Part shown: one piece after another, positions 1 to 12,484 of the stretch
How the letters are laid out: every line of letters starts with the position of its first letter
Numbering within the stretch: the stretch's first letter is position 1
NCBI GenBank assembly: GCA_033964015.1
Contig: CM066914.1
Coordinates: 22,992,234-23,056,233, forward strand
From: Scolanthus callimorphus
Lineage: Eukaryota > Cnidaria > Anthozoa > Actiniaria > Edwardsiidae
Length of the DNA: 64,000 nt
Direction of reading: 5' to 3'
Notes under the pieces: model-generated
What the model saw: the letters and a program-made list of their open reading frames with translations, nothing else
What the model was told of the DNA's origin: nothing
The model's database searches: none
Made by a program: the position numbers and the translations under genes

Positions 1-129
1 TTCCCAAGGCACACGCATGGGAAGTGTTCTGATTCACATAGATAGCCATGGGAAATCCGAACAATTCCCATTCTTCTACCATGGGAAATTCAGCTTTTCC
101 CATGGATGGGTTTCTGCAGACATTCCCTG
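1..129. mobile_element. CCATGG-rich palindromic MITE, truncated at window edge
   Basis: Ends with CCCATGGATGGGTTTCTGCA then CATTCCCTG, matching the right end of the copies at 20281 and 41618. The left end is outside the window. Confidence 0.8.
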
Positions 130-625
130 CGCCAAGGCTCACCGGCTCGCTACCTCGCGGGAGAGGCTCTAGTGACAGCCATGGACGCTTGCGCGAAATT
201 TGATACAGAGCCCCTGAGAGAAAGACCTTTCTGCGCATGGCCTCTCCCGCGAGCAGACGAGCCGGGGAGCTATGAGTACGAGCCATTCTCGTACCCAGAG
301 CTCCCCAGCTCGTCTGCTCGCAGGGGAGGCTCTGGGGACATCCATTTGAGGGCCGTCGCTGATTGGCTAATTTTGAGCGTTGGAGCATGCGCTGAAAGGT
401 CTTTCTCTCAGCGGCTCTGTATTAAATCTCGCGCATGCGTCAGTGGCTGTCACCAGAGCCTCCCCCGCGAGGTTACGAGCCGGGAGCTCTGGGTTCGAGA
501 ATGAGTACGAGCATGATGACTCAGTGATCTTGAACATTGGGGCGCATGCGCATAACGTTTCTTCCCTCGGCAGCTCTTTATGAAGCATTGTGCATGTGTC
601 AATGGCAATCACCATTATCCTGCGA
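130..625. repeat. Cluster of GAGCTCCCCRGCTCGTC-type inverted-repeat fragments
   Basis: Several direct and inverted pieces of the family seen complete at 3643-3908: CTCGCGGGAGAGGCTCTAGTG, GAGCAGACGAGCCGGGGAGC, CATTCTCGTACCCAGAGCTC and AGCCGGGAGCTCTGGGT. It looks like a nested or rearranged set rather than one element. Confidence 0.7.
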
Positions 626-1915
626 GATACACAGTCCTGAGTTGGCTAAATCATACGATATTCTGCAAAATCGAGCAGGTGATAATGGTTTTTATTATTC
701 AGCCCATCGATAGCACAAAAAAACCCATAACCCAAACACATACTTTTGTGTATTATTTACGAACTCAACACAGTCATATTTCGTCTCAGAGACGGATATC
801 GCAGGATATCTGTCATGTACAGAAGACAGCTATTGGGGTTCCAATGACCATATTTGGGCAGTGCATCGATGTGCTGAATAATAACTTCGGGTATTCTGGG
901 TTTTAGGAGCCAATCAGAGCGTGCGGAATTGGATATCCGTCGATTTGGTGAATCTGAATAGCTTGTAAGCAACATGCTTATATTACTTACTGGGAAAAGC
1001 CTAAAGATGGGATAGTGTGCGGTATAGTAGCCTTTATCTCGTCTGTACGCCGGCAGAGGAATCTTTCTATACATCAGAACTTGAGAGAAAATTGTTATAA
1101 GCGCTATTGTCCTGAAAAAAAGTGTTCAAAACGTCCATGACACTATAGTGTATTTGACAATTACATTTATCTAAAACCAAATTTCAAACAATTGAATAAC
1201 TTACATGAATGAAACTCCCCAGTGGTTACCTGAAAGAACATGAAAATAGTTATTACTATACAATCCTAATTGAATAAAGCGGATTTCGTTGACTGTGAAA
1301 AGAGCCGCGATACGGCGCGGTACGGTCGCGGTTGCGGCACGGAACATGGCCTGTTGTGTAGATGGAACCTGACTTTCTCAGCATCGTAGCAATACAAATC
1401 ACGGACAACAAATTAGATTGCATTGTTGATGCACGTACGTACATGCCACGATCGCAGGAAGGCACGTGAAAATCGAAGACGGCCAATCAAATTGCATGGT
1501 CGCGGCAGAAAATTGCGGTCCTTGAACGAGAAATCGTGTAGTCCCAGCGCGTCACAGTGCTAGTCGCGACGCGCAACAACTTTGTGACGGCAATTTAGAC
1601 AGTCTTGTGAGTCCACTGTTTAGGTTTATTAACCATACCTCAAGCTTGGCCCACCCAAAAATCACTGGCAAAATTTTCCACCAATTGAAATTTTACGCAG
1701 GACACCCATCTTAAAAAGATACGCTTCATTGCTCATTGTAGATTCAAAACAGCACAGCGGTTGAGACGACACTGACGAGTGCGTCAAGTAAGTGTATGTT
1801 CAGAAGTAATTTTGCAAGTTTCTTTACACGAGGTTACCCTCAACCAGCCCCCCTCCCCCACCCCTCTCTGGTGCAAAACCGATGACCCCCTTCTATTTTC
1901 GCGAGAGCTTCTTAC
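626..1915. other. SLC23 intron sequence, no exon found
   Basis: This should be the intron after SLC23 exon 6. A diverged relative of the 60001-60181 element occupies about 1274-1600 (GCGGATTTCGTTGACTGTGA and GCCGCGATACGGCGCGGTAC). I found no further SLC23 coding exon here, so the next one is presumably beyond the left edge. Confidence 0.5.
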
Positions 1916-4900
1916 CCGAATGTTCTGCGGCGACGTGGAAAAGTGACAAGCCGATTAGGGTGATGGTTGGGGCGACAGTGAGTGGTCCGATAAACTTCAA
2001 CAGGAATCCCATAACTCCCGAGAATCCAATCAGGATTTGAAACAGAGACGATACCATGATCGCCCCTTGGATCTAGAGACGAAGAGAATCACACAAAGAA
2101 ACTCAGTTAAGAAGTTGTGGCACAAACGGCCCTGGAGTTTTTTTTTATTTGGATTGAAATCCTTGCATGTATTTCAGCAAATCATTTCAGTTTGCGCTCA
2201 AACCTTCGCGGCTAGTCGGCTCGAATAGAACAAAATCTTCCTAACTTTTTAACTGTTGGTTTGCTTACTGAATTAACTATGCATATGCCATTCTCTATCA
2301 AATTGTCCGGCTTCTCAATTCGGTGGGGGACTTTCCAAAAATATAAGAGGTATGATCTTCATATCCCTTAGGGTTAACCAGTCACTCTCATTGTTTAGGT
2401 GTTCGGATATCTAGACTGCCCAAAGACCAGACTATTACCCCTTAGGAGGTGTCTCGCCCTGATAGCCTGCGATAGCAAGGATACAAATTACTTTTATACG
2501 CGAAACGCAATCAATTTTCAGAATTTTTGAGCAATTCAAGCTTACAGCATATTTGAGAAGACCTTCAAAAACGTCATTCGTTAAAAAAGTCCCAAAACGA
2601 AGACTTTGATTTTCATCGTTTTCCGTCCCTTAGGTTGAAGGTCATCCCCAAAGTAAAGTTCCCCAAAAATGCTATCATGGTGTTCAGTTACAATTATAGT
2701 GACTCTACAAGTGGTGCGTGCGATTTTCGGCGATTTACCACTCGAAAGCATTGTATAATCATAAATATATACCTCTCGCATTCTTATCTTCCAATCGTCA
2801 CTGTTGCCAGTGGTTGCAGTAATGTTGTCTGTGGTATTTAGGCCATTAGCGACCGCTGAAACTACACCAAATGACATGTCGTATAATCAGCAACACGAAA
2901 ATGCGGGTAATCACATCAATTAATGCTTTTCACGGCTATCCTTGGTGTATTTTTCCGAGAGTTCTTACCTCCCTTGGCGGGGCATTGGAACTGTGGCAGG
3001 GATAAGATGGCGAATGTAGGTGCAAGAAACGAGAACGTTCCGCCCTGGATAATTGGTAGTCTGAAATTAATGTAGCAATAAATTATACATTGGCAAGACA
3101 CTTTATTTACGCTTTGATCTTGTAAGGGCCTGTTCACGAGGCGAGATGTGGATTATATCTTGTGGGTATACAATCTCTCTGTTGAGTGAATTAAACCGTT
3201 CCACATGCGACCAAGACAACTCGGGGCCACGAGATTTCTCGGTCTGGAAGATGGGGATAGCCCTAGGGGTGAAATAGTCTCGGTCACCATCAGCTCCATG
3301 TAAACGGTCTACCCCGAGATGTCTCTGGGGTAGGGACAACTAGACGTTTGTAGCCGAACGTTGTCGACTTGCCGCTTTCCTTATTAGGAAATCTCCCTTA
3401 CCTTATTTGGAAGGACTGTAAGTACTTTTCCTCATATTTTAGCGAGAAAAACTGGAAAATCCACCAAAACTTGCAGATACTCGAGAAACATCGTGCTCAT
3501 GGCCGCCATGTTGTTTTTGTCTCCGCCAAAGGGCCTGGGACAAACCACAGGTAGCCCGCGCGTATTTACAGAAAACGACAATGCTATCTCGATATTGTGC
3601 GCGTGCGTGGCGCATGCGCTCTAGCAACAACACCGAGATATCCCGTTGCCATTCTCTTACCCAGAGCTCCCCGGCTCGTCACCTCGCGGGAGAGGCTCTG
3701 GTGACAGCCAATGACGCATGCGCGAGTTTTGATACAGAGCGGATGAGAGAAAACTTCCTGCGCATGTCCCAACGTACAAAATCAGTGAAGCATGCAAACA
3801 ACTTTTGCTAGCTAATAGAAGACTGACAAAAGAAACCTCTTCTCAAATGGATGTCCCCAGAGCCTCACCTGCGAGCAGACGAGCCGGGGAGCTCTGGGTA
3901 CGAGAATGCGAGATATCTCGATACAATTTTGTTTCTTGTGAAACAGAGCCAGTTTCGTCCCTATCTCTTTCCCCCTCCCCTGTTAAATTGGGCGTTTTGA
4001 AGTATAGCACCCACCAAAGCTCTTGTAGCTTAAAGCCTAGGGTGAGCTACCCACCTTACACCAAATGTGGTTTGCAAGAGAGTCGCCAGACCAGAGACGA
4101 AGAAGATCGTGCTTAGAACTTCAGCAATGACCAGAGGTTGATCGGTAAAGCACATGGGACCACTCAAGATGAAGGGAATGGAGAGGGTCCCACCTAACAT
4201 TGTCAAGTAATGCTACGAAAAGAGCATGCAAAGGATCGTTGTTAAGGAGTGTCAAGAGTAAGTTAGATAAGAGTGCTCCTATGGTCTAGATGGGATCCCT
4301 GGCACAATCAAAATTGCTCTATTTTTAGAACACAAAAACAAAAGAATTAAATGTGCTATGTAGGCTGGATTTTGTATCTCACTATTCGGATGTTTTTATA
4401 ACGTTTGATAAAAACTAGGGATGCAAGGGCACGTTCGGCAAAGTGTGATTTAATGGCAAAATGTGCATCCAAAAATCGAACATTTGTGACTGTGCTAGGT
4501 TATTACAGCTAAAATCGTTGCATCGTGACCCGCGTTTTTTTTTCAAAACATCGATTTGTTTTTGGCTTTTCTGATGTTCCGCCAATCAAACTATCTGAGC
4601 CAATGCAACTCTTGCCTAGTGCAGTCAAATGGCTTTTCTCTGAACTAAAACCAGACAATGTCGCGACGGGAAGACAAGCAACTGCACTAGGTGAAACAGG
4701 GCAAGAATCTGATTGGCTGATAAGATTTGACTGGCGGAACAGAAAAGCCAAAAACAAATCGATGCTTTGAAAACGCGGGTCTCGATGCAACGATTTTAGC
4801 TGTAAGGACATAAAGTGACAGAGGAACACTCTGTAAAAATCTATGGTCAAACGTCATTAAAAGGAGAATGGTTCTGGAGGGCTGGAGGGTTCATTCAGCT

Positions 4901-6836
4901 TACCTGAAATCCGAGGGAAAGACAGGCATACCATGGAGGGTTCTCGTCCACCACGTAAGCCAAGCCGAGCGCCTTCCGACGTCTCTTCGCCGCGCTCGCC
5001 GCTGTCTCGGGCTCTGTCGGCTCTGAATCGCCATCCTGCAGACAGTGCGAACACCAGCAAATGTCATTGACTAATGAATTGAGCGATAAAAAATGTGGTT
5101 ACTCGGAAACGATATCGTATATAAAATTAGCTTTTTCGGCCGTGGCTAATTCCTCGTTAGAGAAACTATAGAAAAACGAACATGACTCGAACGAGAGGAC
5201 ATTTCGGCACCCTTTTTATTGACTCCAACGGCATTATTACTATTATTATCGATTACGAATTATAATTATCATTTTGAATATTTTGTTTGCTCTACCGGCT
5301 AGTAAAATCTTTATGGCCAAGCTGATCTACATAGAAGTATTATGCGTTGAAGCGGTCACGAAATCTGAAATAAAACTTCGTTTCTGCACATTTCACAGCG
5401 CTGAGCAGATAGACAAACGTTTGGCAGGCGATCGCACGAAAAACATAAAGATAAATCCTATAGAGTATACTGACATCGACCATATTTAAACTCAACTCAC
5501 TGAAAAATAGTTATATTAACCAAAGAAATTTCTTTTTGACAGTCACAATTTCTTAGCGTCCATGCTACCGAAGCCGAAACGTGCAGTCAAAATAATAATC
5601 CGAGTGTCATGTACCTGAATTTGTAAAACCGAGTCTACTGATTTATCGCCATACCTTTTGAGTTTGCGATTCATGACTTGTGTCTAGAACTCGGGTAACT
5701 GCGATATATACCATGACAGTAATTCTTCTGTATTGTTACCAAACGTGTTTGAATCGATCTGACACTGATGATGCGCAACCGATATTATGCGAGGCAGACC
5801 ACAAGTTGGGTTTAATTTTTGCGTCACGGGGGAGTAATTTGTATATCGTATGTGTCTTGCCGCCTCTAAGTACACAGGCTACCAGCCAAACGCCAAGGAT
5901 CAACATGTGTTGACTGAGAGATTTAATCGCGTAGTAGTTGCCAATGGCAATTTTGCTTGTTAATATTGATCTTGTTTCCTAGGGGCGTACCGGGTATTTT
6001 CGTGAACCGTGATCGACCCTTTATCGTTTTCGTGATCCGTGAAAATGGCCAATCTTATTTCGTGATTCGTACACAAGAATCGTGGCGTGACCTGTGAAAG
6101 TCTTTTTGAAATGCTCGAGAGTCGTGATTTGAGCTGATAAAATTTTGATTTTTTTTTGTCCCGCCCATACCCCCTCTAGATAAACCAATATGTTAATCTA
6201 GATGCATGGATGTTATTAAAATTTCTAAAGGAAAATGCTACACGGATTAAATCTTCATTATTTTCTAGCTTCTTTAATGGTCCAGTGCACATCATATGGG
6301 CATGGCTTTTGTCTCTGTTTTGGCCGTGGCGCCGAAATGTTTGCCACATGCAAATATAACCTCGTTCCTATAGGGTCTAATATATATAATGGTCGACCCT
6401 TGATTCAGGTGGAAAGCTCTGTAACCCAGGACGTACACAGGTCGGGCGTATGCAGGATTTTAAAACGTTGCAGGCAGTCTCGGGAGCGAACAGGATTTTC
6501 CAAATCTAGAGACCAAGCTCATGAATGTAGTGTAGTACAGTAGACTGTACTTGTACCAAAGTCCCCTTCATGAAGACAGTACAATGCAATAAATGTACAA
6601 CAAAAATGAAAAGCCAAGCTAATTCGCCGTGTGTACCTCCCAAACATTTCTGCTTAAGAGGCATATTATGTTTCGATCACTTCATTGGAGACAGATGACA
6701 GATCTCGATTGATTGGCACTACACAAAAATGAGAAGCCATTTAGAGGCAAGCATCGCAGCAAGGGCTTTATTTCACGCATGGGTTCCCTAAAGTGTTTCT
6801 TACCTCTGGATCCTGTGCGAGAGCGTCCTTGACCAT
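1916..6836 (-). CDS. SLC23A: SLC23-family sodium/ascorbate (nucleobase) transporter, 5' part
   Basis: Six coding exons join without a frame break: 6836-6804 ([14 protein letters not shown]), 5035-4904, 4212-4055, 3060-2969, 2861-2773 and 2072-1916, about 220 codons. All have GT donors and AG acceptors. The peptide shows the family landmarks in order: [13 protein letters not shown] just before the first membrane segment, [34 protein letters not shown], a loop with N-glycosylation-type NTT and NIT sites before a conserved WKIRMRE, then IQGAIMVSS and [19 protein letters not shown]. In vertebrates SLC23A1/A2 couple sodium to ascorbate uptake at the plasma membrane; substrate cannot be told from this half because the permease signature QNxGxxxxT lies downstream. 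The family is usually about 580-650 residues, so roughly 60% is missing to the left (phase-1 exon end at 1916). The start was chosen because exon 1 supplies an in-frame ATG ending in a good donor; an extra 5' non-coding exon is possible. Confidence 0.9.
3643..3908. mobile_element. MITE with 31-bp TIRs and CGAGATATC flanks
   Basis: Inverted ends CATTCTCTTACCCAGAGCTC... (from 3650) and ...GAGCTCTGGGTACGAGAATG (to 3908) match at 30 of 31 positions. CGAGATATC is present at 3634-3642 and 3909-3917, a possible 9-bp target duplication of MULE type, although the left TIR starts 7 bp inside it. In the SLC23 intron between exons 3 and 4. Confidence 0.75.
4503..4805. mobile_element. 303-bp MITE, TTACAGCTAAAATCGTTGCA family, copy 1
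   Basis: Inverted ends TTACAGCTAAAATCGTTGCA and TGCAACGATTTTAGCTGTAA, with further pairing inward (GTGACCCGCGTTTT / AAAACGCGGGTCTC). The TA at each border suggests a Tc1/mariner-type target. A second copy is at 27737-28052. Confidence 0.88.
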
Positions 6837-7892
6837 GGTCACCGTGAACAGTTAACTACAAGCTCGGGACCTCCAAGACTTTTATGGTTGCTAAATTCAG
6901 GCCCTGTGCAGGTGAAAAGAGAACATGTTTTTGTTTATACCTAATCCGATAAAGGTTGTTTACTGCATTAGGCATTGGGAACTCATTGTTTTGCGGTCAC
7001 TCATCATTACAATAAAATTTTACGTCGGGATGCTCTTCGAGAAAAATGAATTTGACCCCTAAATGATACCAAAATACCCGGCCTAAATCGTGACTAACCA
7101 TTCTCGTACCCAGAGCTCCCCAGCAATTTCAGTTACACAAAGAATTGAATGATTTCCTTTTAAATTCATGTTTGAAGCATTTTAAGCTTCATTAGAAGGA
7201 AGTTAGTATCCTATAAGCGAGAAGAGTTCTCTTAAAGGTTGCGAGGTTAAGAAAAAGAAGACAAGGATAGAAGTGTTCCTGTAACTTACACTTTTCAAGA
7301 TGCCGCCGCGAAGTCTCAAAAGTGGAAAATAGACAACAAAAGAAGAATTAAAGACTATTTATCATATTCATTTGCTTAATAAGAGTTAGAAACTTGATAA
7401 TTCGGCTTTTATTGTGTCGCATCTCAATTTCCGCGTGAATTTCTGGGTATTTTCGAAAAACACGAATTGGGTACCCTGTGGTTTTTGACCTAAAATAAAC
7501 AATGCCGCCCCACGGTCACACCCACCCGTTTTTTTTAACGTAAACAACCTGATTTGGAATGTCCTCGGCCTAAGCTTCAAAGTGATATAAGTCTCATAAA
7601 ATCCGCAAGGAGGGGGGGGGTTCGGTTTCAAGCCCACGGACTATCGACTGTCACCAGAGCCTCTCGAGCAAACGGAGAAGCTCTTGGTACGAGAATGACT
7701 CGAAGCCTCCGTGTATCGATATCTAGATGTGAAGACAAACAAGAGCAGAATATCTCAGCTAGTGAGACATCAAATCTCTGGAAATGAAAGCGCAGAAGGA
7801 GGAGACTCATTTCAAAATCTTGAACGAGAGCGCAAGACGCCGCGTTCTTCTGTGTAATGCGACCAAGACTAAAAGCGCAGAACTTTGTGAGA

Positions 7893-8385
7893 TACAGTAA
7901 AAACCCGCATAAAAGAACAAGTGGATTAAGAACACTCAGGCTGTAATTTGGTCAAAAAGATACCTTATACATAAGAACACATGCAGCCTAAAAAAATGAA
8001 AATTGTTCTTGTATAAAAAGATGGCTGCAGCAGTTAGATTCGAGTGACAGTAATCTAGTGTGGTACATCCAGATCAATCTGCTAGACTATTGCACACAGA
8101 GTCTACAGCATGTACTGTATATCGAGAATTCCACGGTACATTCAGCAATTGTTTTTAAACTAATTGTTGTTAGTAAATTACTGTCACCTGCTGCAAATCA
8201 TATTCTTTATTTTGGCTGTTGGTAGTGTATGCAGTAAGCTATTATCTAATATTAAGAGACAAATTTTAAGAACACCTTAAGAACATTTTGAGGCTGTTTT
8301 AGTAGAAAACACCCAATGTATAAGAACAAACTCAGCCTGAATCCCCAAAACACCTGTTCTTTTTAAAATGCGGGTTTTTACTGTA
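7893..8385. mobile_element. 493-bp MITE with TA borders
   Basis: Ends (TA)CAGTAAAAACCCGCAT and ATGCGGGTTTTTACTG(TA). The interior repeats TAAGAACA. Tc1/mariner-like by its TA target; no transposase. In the gene-free stretch between SLC23 and CWC22. Confidence 0.85.
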
Positions 8386-8818
8386 TTGTAACAGAAGTTT
8401 GTTGGACAGGGATTTGATGGCTCAATACAAATTTTGTATAAAAGCTGCAAAAATCATTTCTAATCTGACAGCTAGCTGACAGATTTCATTTGCAGTTGTA
8501 AAGTTCTGAATCACGATCAAAACCTACTAACGTCTCAGAACATTTTCTTCACTCACCTAATCACTCTGCTTCAGATATGCAACTTATCCTCTAGAAAAAA
8601 TATTTTCCAGTCGTGATTCCGTCCGAAAAGCAAATTTGATAATACGTGCAAGAACTTTAGAACCTGATGGTCTCAACAAACGCGATGAGACCTGATCTGT
8701 ATTTTCATTATGCCCTTTTGTTTTTTTATATATTAATGTACATAGTTTATCCGTAAGTCACGTCATAAGGTTCATATTTCAGATGGTATATATAGTGATA
8801 ACATGCCAATTTGTATTC

Positions 8819-8857
8819 ACAATACCTGAAGAAGGCTGGTTTGGCCAGCCGAAATAT
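8819..8857 (+). repeat. Stem-loop CTGAAGA-GGCTGG-TTTG-CCAGCC-GAAA
   Basis: A six-pair GC stem (GGCTGG/CCAGCC) is flanked by CTGAAGAA and GAAA and closed by ACAATA/TATTGT. Motifs of this form recur near ends of retroelements such as Penelope-like elements in many animals. No reverse transcriptase was seen nearby, so this would be a terminal remnant. Confidence 0.4.
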
Positions 8858-11800
8858 TGTATAAAACTATATTCTCTACGTTGTGTCGACTTTTTCAGAA
8901 AAATGTTTTAGAATCACCTGACTTACTGACGACTAGAACTCAACCGTTCCGACGTAAACAAGCAGGGGAAGTTGTCGAGTGGTCTTCCAAAAAGTAATTT
9001 CTAATTACCAACCCACAGAAGCCTGGGGACGAGGCTATTTCGACTCGAGTCCTGTCGCGCGGCCCAACATAATCCAGTAGCTTGTCGAATGTATCGCGGT
9101 ACATTCTCATGTACGTGCTCCCAAACACCCTTTCAGGTATGTTTCGATAGTAATAAGGGAGCGTTCAGAAAATATTGTTTCTTTTTTCACGATCATAAGA
9201 AAACTCGCGCGCGCACTCCCAACCCTTTCAAGTATATGACAATATCTAAAGGGATCTGTCCTTATTTTGTTTATTGTCGTGGAATAAAGGCATATTTAGG
9301 GAGTTTTAGTTTGGTCACGTGACACGTGAAACCAAAGAATAGAAAGAAAAAAACAAACGTCTCGACCAATCAGCGCGCGGATATTTTTATAATCACTTGA
9401 GTAATTATACTATTAATGTCAAGTAGTGCACGAGAAGAAAAAAAGCAAAACGGCGCTAACATTAACGGCGCTAACACATTTCGCGGCAACATTTTGGTTG
9501 TAGATTGATCCAGTCACGCACAAGGTGTAAACACCAGCTCAAATTTCACATTGACTGCGAACACGCTACAAATCTTGTTTCAACAAAATTTAGTGACAAC
9601 AAATTTTGCAAAGGAGCAAACCGGCTTTTTGACGCAAGTGCGAACGGGACCTTTAAACTCGGGGTGGGTTTATATTGAAAGCAATATCAGTGCAATATAA
9701 ACACAATAAATAATACCCAAGTGCCGACATCCGGTGATCAAATTGATAACGTGAAAACCAGAAATGATTTGATAAGGTAAGAACACGGATGGGATGAATT
9801 GCGCAGTAGATTTTAGGTCGTTATTCCATTGCTATTTTAGTTACATCGTCATAGTGCTAGCACCGAGCCGGCGACCAAGAGTGACGCGACTGTGCGTGCA
9901 ATGGTGCTCTTGTTCTGGGATATCTCTTTCGAGCTCCTGTGTGATACTTTACCCTTTCCGACGACCTAGCCCAATAAAACCAGTCACTTAAAGGGGGAGA
10001 TTCACCCATATTTTGGTAAAAAAATGGAAACATTTTTAGCCAATTTTGTACAATTTGTTATTTTTAATATGTACACATATAATACATTTCTGGGAAGCTT
10101 GAAACCTATATGAACATATGAGATCATGTTTACGAGGATATCGACAAACTACATGTAATACGATACCCTTCAGCTGGGCATTAAGAACTCCCTAGCTCTG
10201 TCCCTAGCTCTGAGCTAGATGCTTCAACGGCTCTATCTTAAAAAATAGTCTCTTAAGAATTTGTAGTCTAAAGCCTGGTTTCCATATAGTCTTATCTGTC
10301 GTATCTGTCGCACAGTCGACCGTGAAACAATGGAAATTGGAACTATTCTTTGTTTCACGATTGTGCATCGATTTCTTCAAGTTTCGTGCGTAGCCCCGCA
10401 GGATGCTTTGACTTTGTATGGATCTTTTGTTTCTCATTATCCTCCCGTGCAGTTAAGAAGTTGATTTCGTGTCTTAGAACATTGCAGCAACATGTTCCCA
10501 GCTGTGTGGAATATTGCATTCGAAGTCCCACTTTTAATAGCTCCAATTAAGAGTTTATACAGGAACATATTCTAGGACTGCGAGCACGCACTAAAGGCAG
10601 ATACAGAAACGAAACTGCAAAACAGTAGTCAATATTAGGTATTCGAATCCAAGAACCCCAAGCCTCTATATTTTAACATTTTACTCCAATACGTTGCTAC
10701 AATATCATAATTAAAAGATAACGAGGAATAAAAGGCAATCGACGGAAATACAATATCATGGATTTTGTTTCCCAAGAAATCGTGGCTGTTTTGAAGTGTT
10801 TTTGTGTTCATGTATAGCTTACCTTAGTATAGGTGATAAGTATCTTGCGTTCTTTAACCTCTTGTACAATATGTAGCGGCTTTTCACTGATAAAACCTAC
10901 TAGACCTCTCAGTACAATGCCTTTTGATAACATATCCAATTCACAGCTGACTCGCATAAGGAATGCGGGGTCACTTTAAACCGCGTGGGTTGCATGACGA
11001 TTGCAAACTAAGGGTAGTGGGGTAAAGTGCGTCACGCTCAAACAAAAGTCCTGTTTTTGATGTTCGTGTTACTCGCGTGGTGAGCGCCTTTATTAATTGT
11101 TTCAATTGATAGATCGAGGATATAAATTTAAGCTTTCTGGTATGGCTTTCAAGTGGTGTTGTCATATGGTCTGAATTTAGGATTTAAGATTTGCACTTGC
11201 AGTGAACACTGCACGATTTTTATGCGTTATTACCAATATAACGCACTCGCCCCGTTTGATGTCGCTAGGTAACGCAAACTCACGTGATTAGCTTTAACCA
11301 ATGGGGTCCGCGCATTTTGTCCAGTGAACAAAGATTGTATATTAAAAAGAACAGATGAAAGATATCTCACAGCACATGTGACAAAAACTGGTTCAAGTTT
11401 GACCGATTTCGAGGATTGGTTACCCCACGCAAAATACCAGACATGCGAAGACTTTGCTGGATGATAAAAAAAAAACTCCAAAGACTGACAGAAAGAAACC
11501 TCGGCTCGCAGAGAAATACCGCGAAAAAGAAATACCATGAAATACAGTACTGGCATATCACCACTCCTTCGCCCCAAAAGGCCCACTCGCCACGTAATCA
11601 AATTTGCATAAAACATTGATCTGACACATCTGGTTAACCAAAAAAGATATGGAAAATGTTTGACATTCTTATTTGTTCAAGCACAACTTTCAGTCCACGT
11701 TCTCTCCTCCTAAAGGTGACATGCACTTGAAAATAGCCCTACAATTTACAAAGGCACGACAGAATGTCACTCCTATGGTTTATTGCTCTAGTTTACTCCA

Positions 11801-12484
11801 ACTCTAGCTGACTGAAATCGTAAGCTTAATTTGTGTTTTAATTATTTTTGGGAGTAATTTATGCTAATTTGACTGTTAAAGAATTGTGTTTAATGCGACA
11901 ACCAGAGATCGATTGGTTCACAGAACACAGGGCGCTATTCTATCTACGGTTGGCACCTTAACATTACAATGGCAATGGCAATGTTGATAAACAGTGAATA
12001 GCGCTATACCATTGTATTTTGAGACTTCTGAACATAAAAATATATAAAATCATGTCGTTTTTGTCACATCTCGGTTGATTTCCAGTGTCTTTTCGGCGCT
12101 CTGATTCACTGTTACTGCAAACCATTCAGTTTTCAACGTTCTTTTATCGCGCACCACCTTTCTCAGTTATGAAAGGCACCCGTCCCTAGCCCTTGTCCTT
12201 TTAGGGATCATGTTGCCCAAGTCCAAGGTAACACCCATTTCCAAGTCCCTGTACCTTCTCAAAACTAAGGTAACACCCATTTCCAAAGTCCCTGTGATAC
12301 GTGCCACACATAACACCGATCGACATATCAGGTATTCCATCAGTCCAATGTTACAAAACCCACAGATGTAGATGTTCACATTTCCAGGACCAATTGAAGA
12401 TAAGTTGAACAATATGAAAACCGGGCTACAAGCCGCATATATTATATATACAGAGATACCGTGAGGTTCGGATTGAGAAATCCT

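Larger units (their letters stand above)
6837..12484. other. Gene-free stretch between SLC23 start and CWC22 end
   Basis: It should contain the SLC23 promoter/5' UTR and the CWC22 3' UTR and poly(A) site, neither of which I can place. Apart from the MITE at 7893-8385 there are TIR fragments (7103-7122 and 7651-7695), a retroelement-like stem-loop at 8819-8857 and a short duplicated segment AAGGTAACACCCATTTCCAA (12222-12293). No coding exon could be supported. Confidence 0.5.

Noticed and set aside
757..1074. 105-codon minus-strand frame as a further SLC23 exon
   Set aside because: No similarity to SLC23 membrane segments and no suitable splice sites in phase with exon 6.
5982..7085. A transposon enclosing SLC23 exon 1, with CCGGGTATTTT / AAAATACCCGG ends
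   Set aside because: Only 11 bp match, no target duplication, and it would contain a real exon; a chance pairing is likely.
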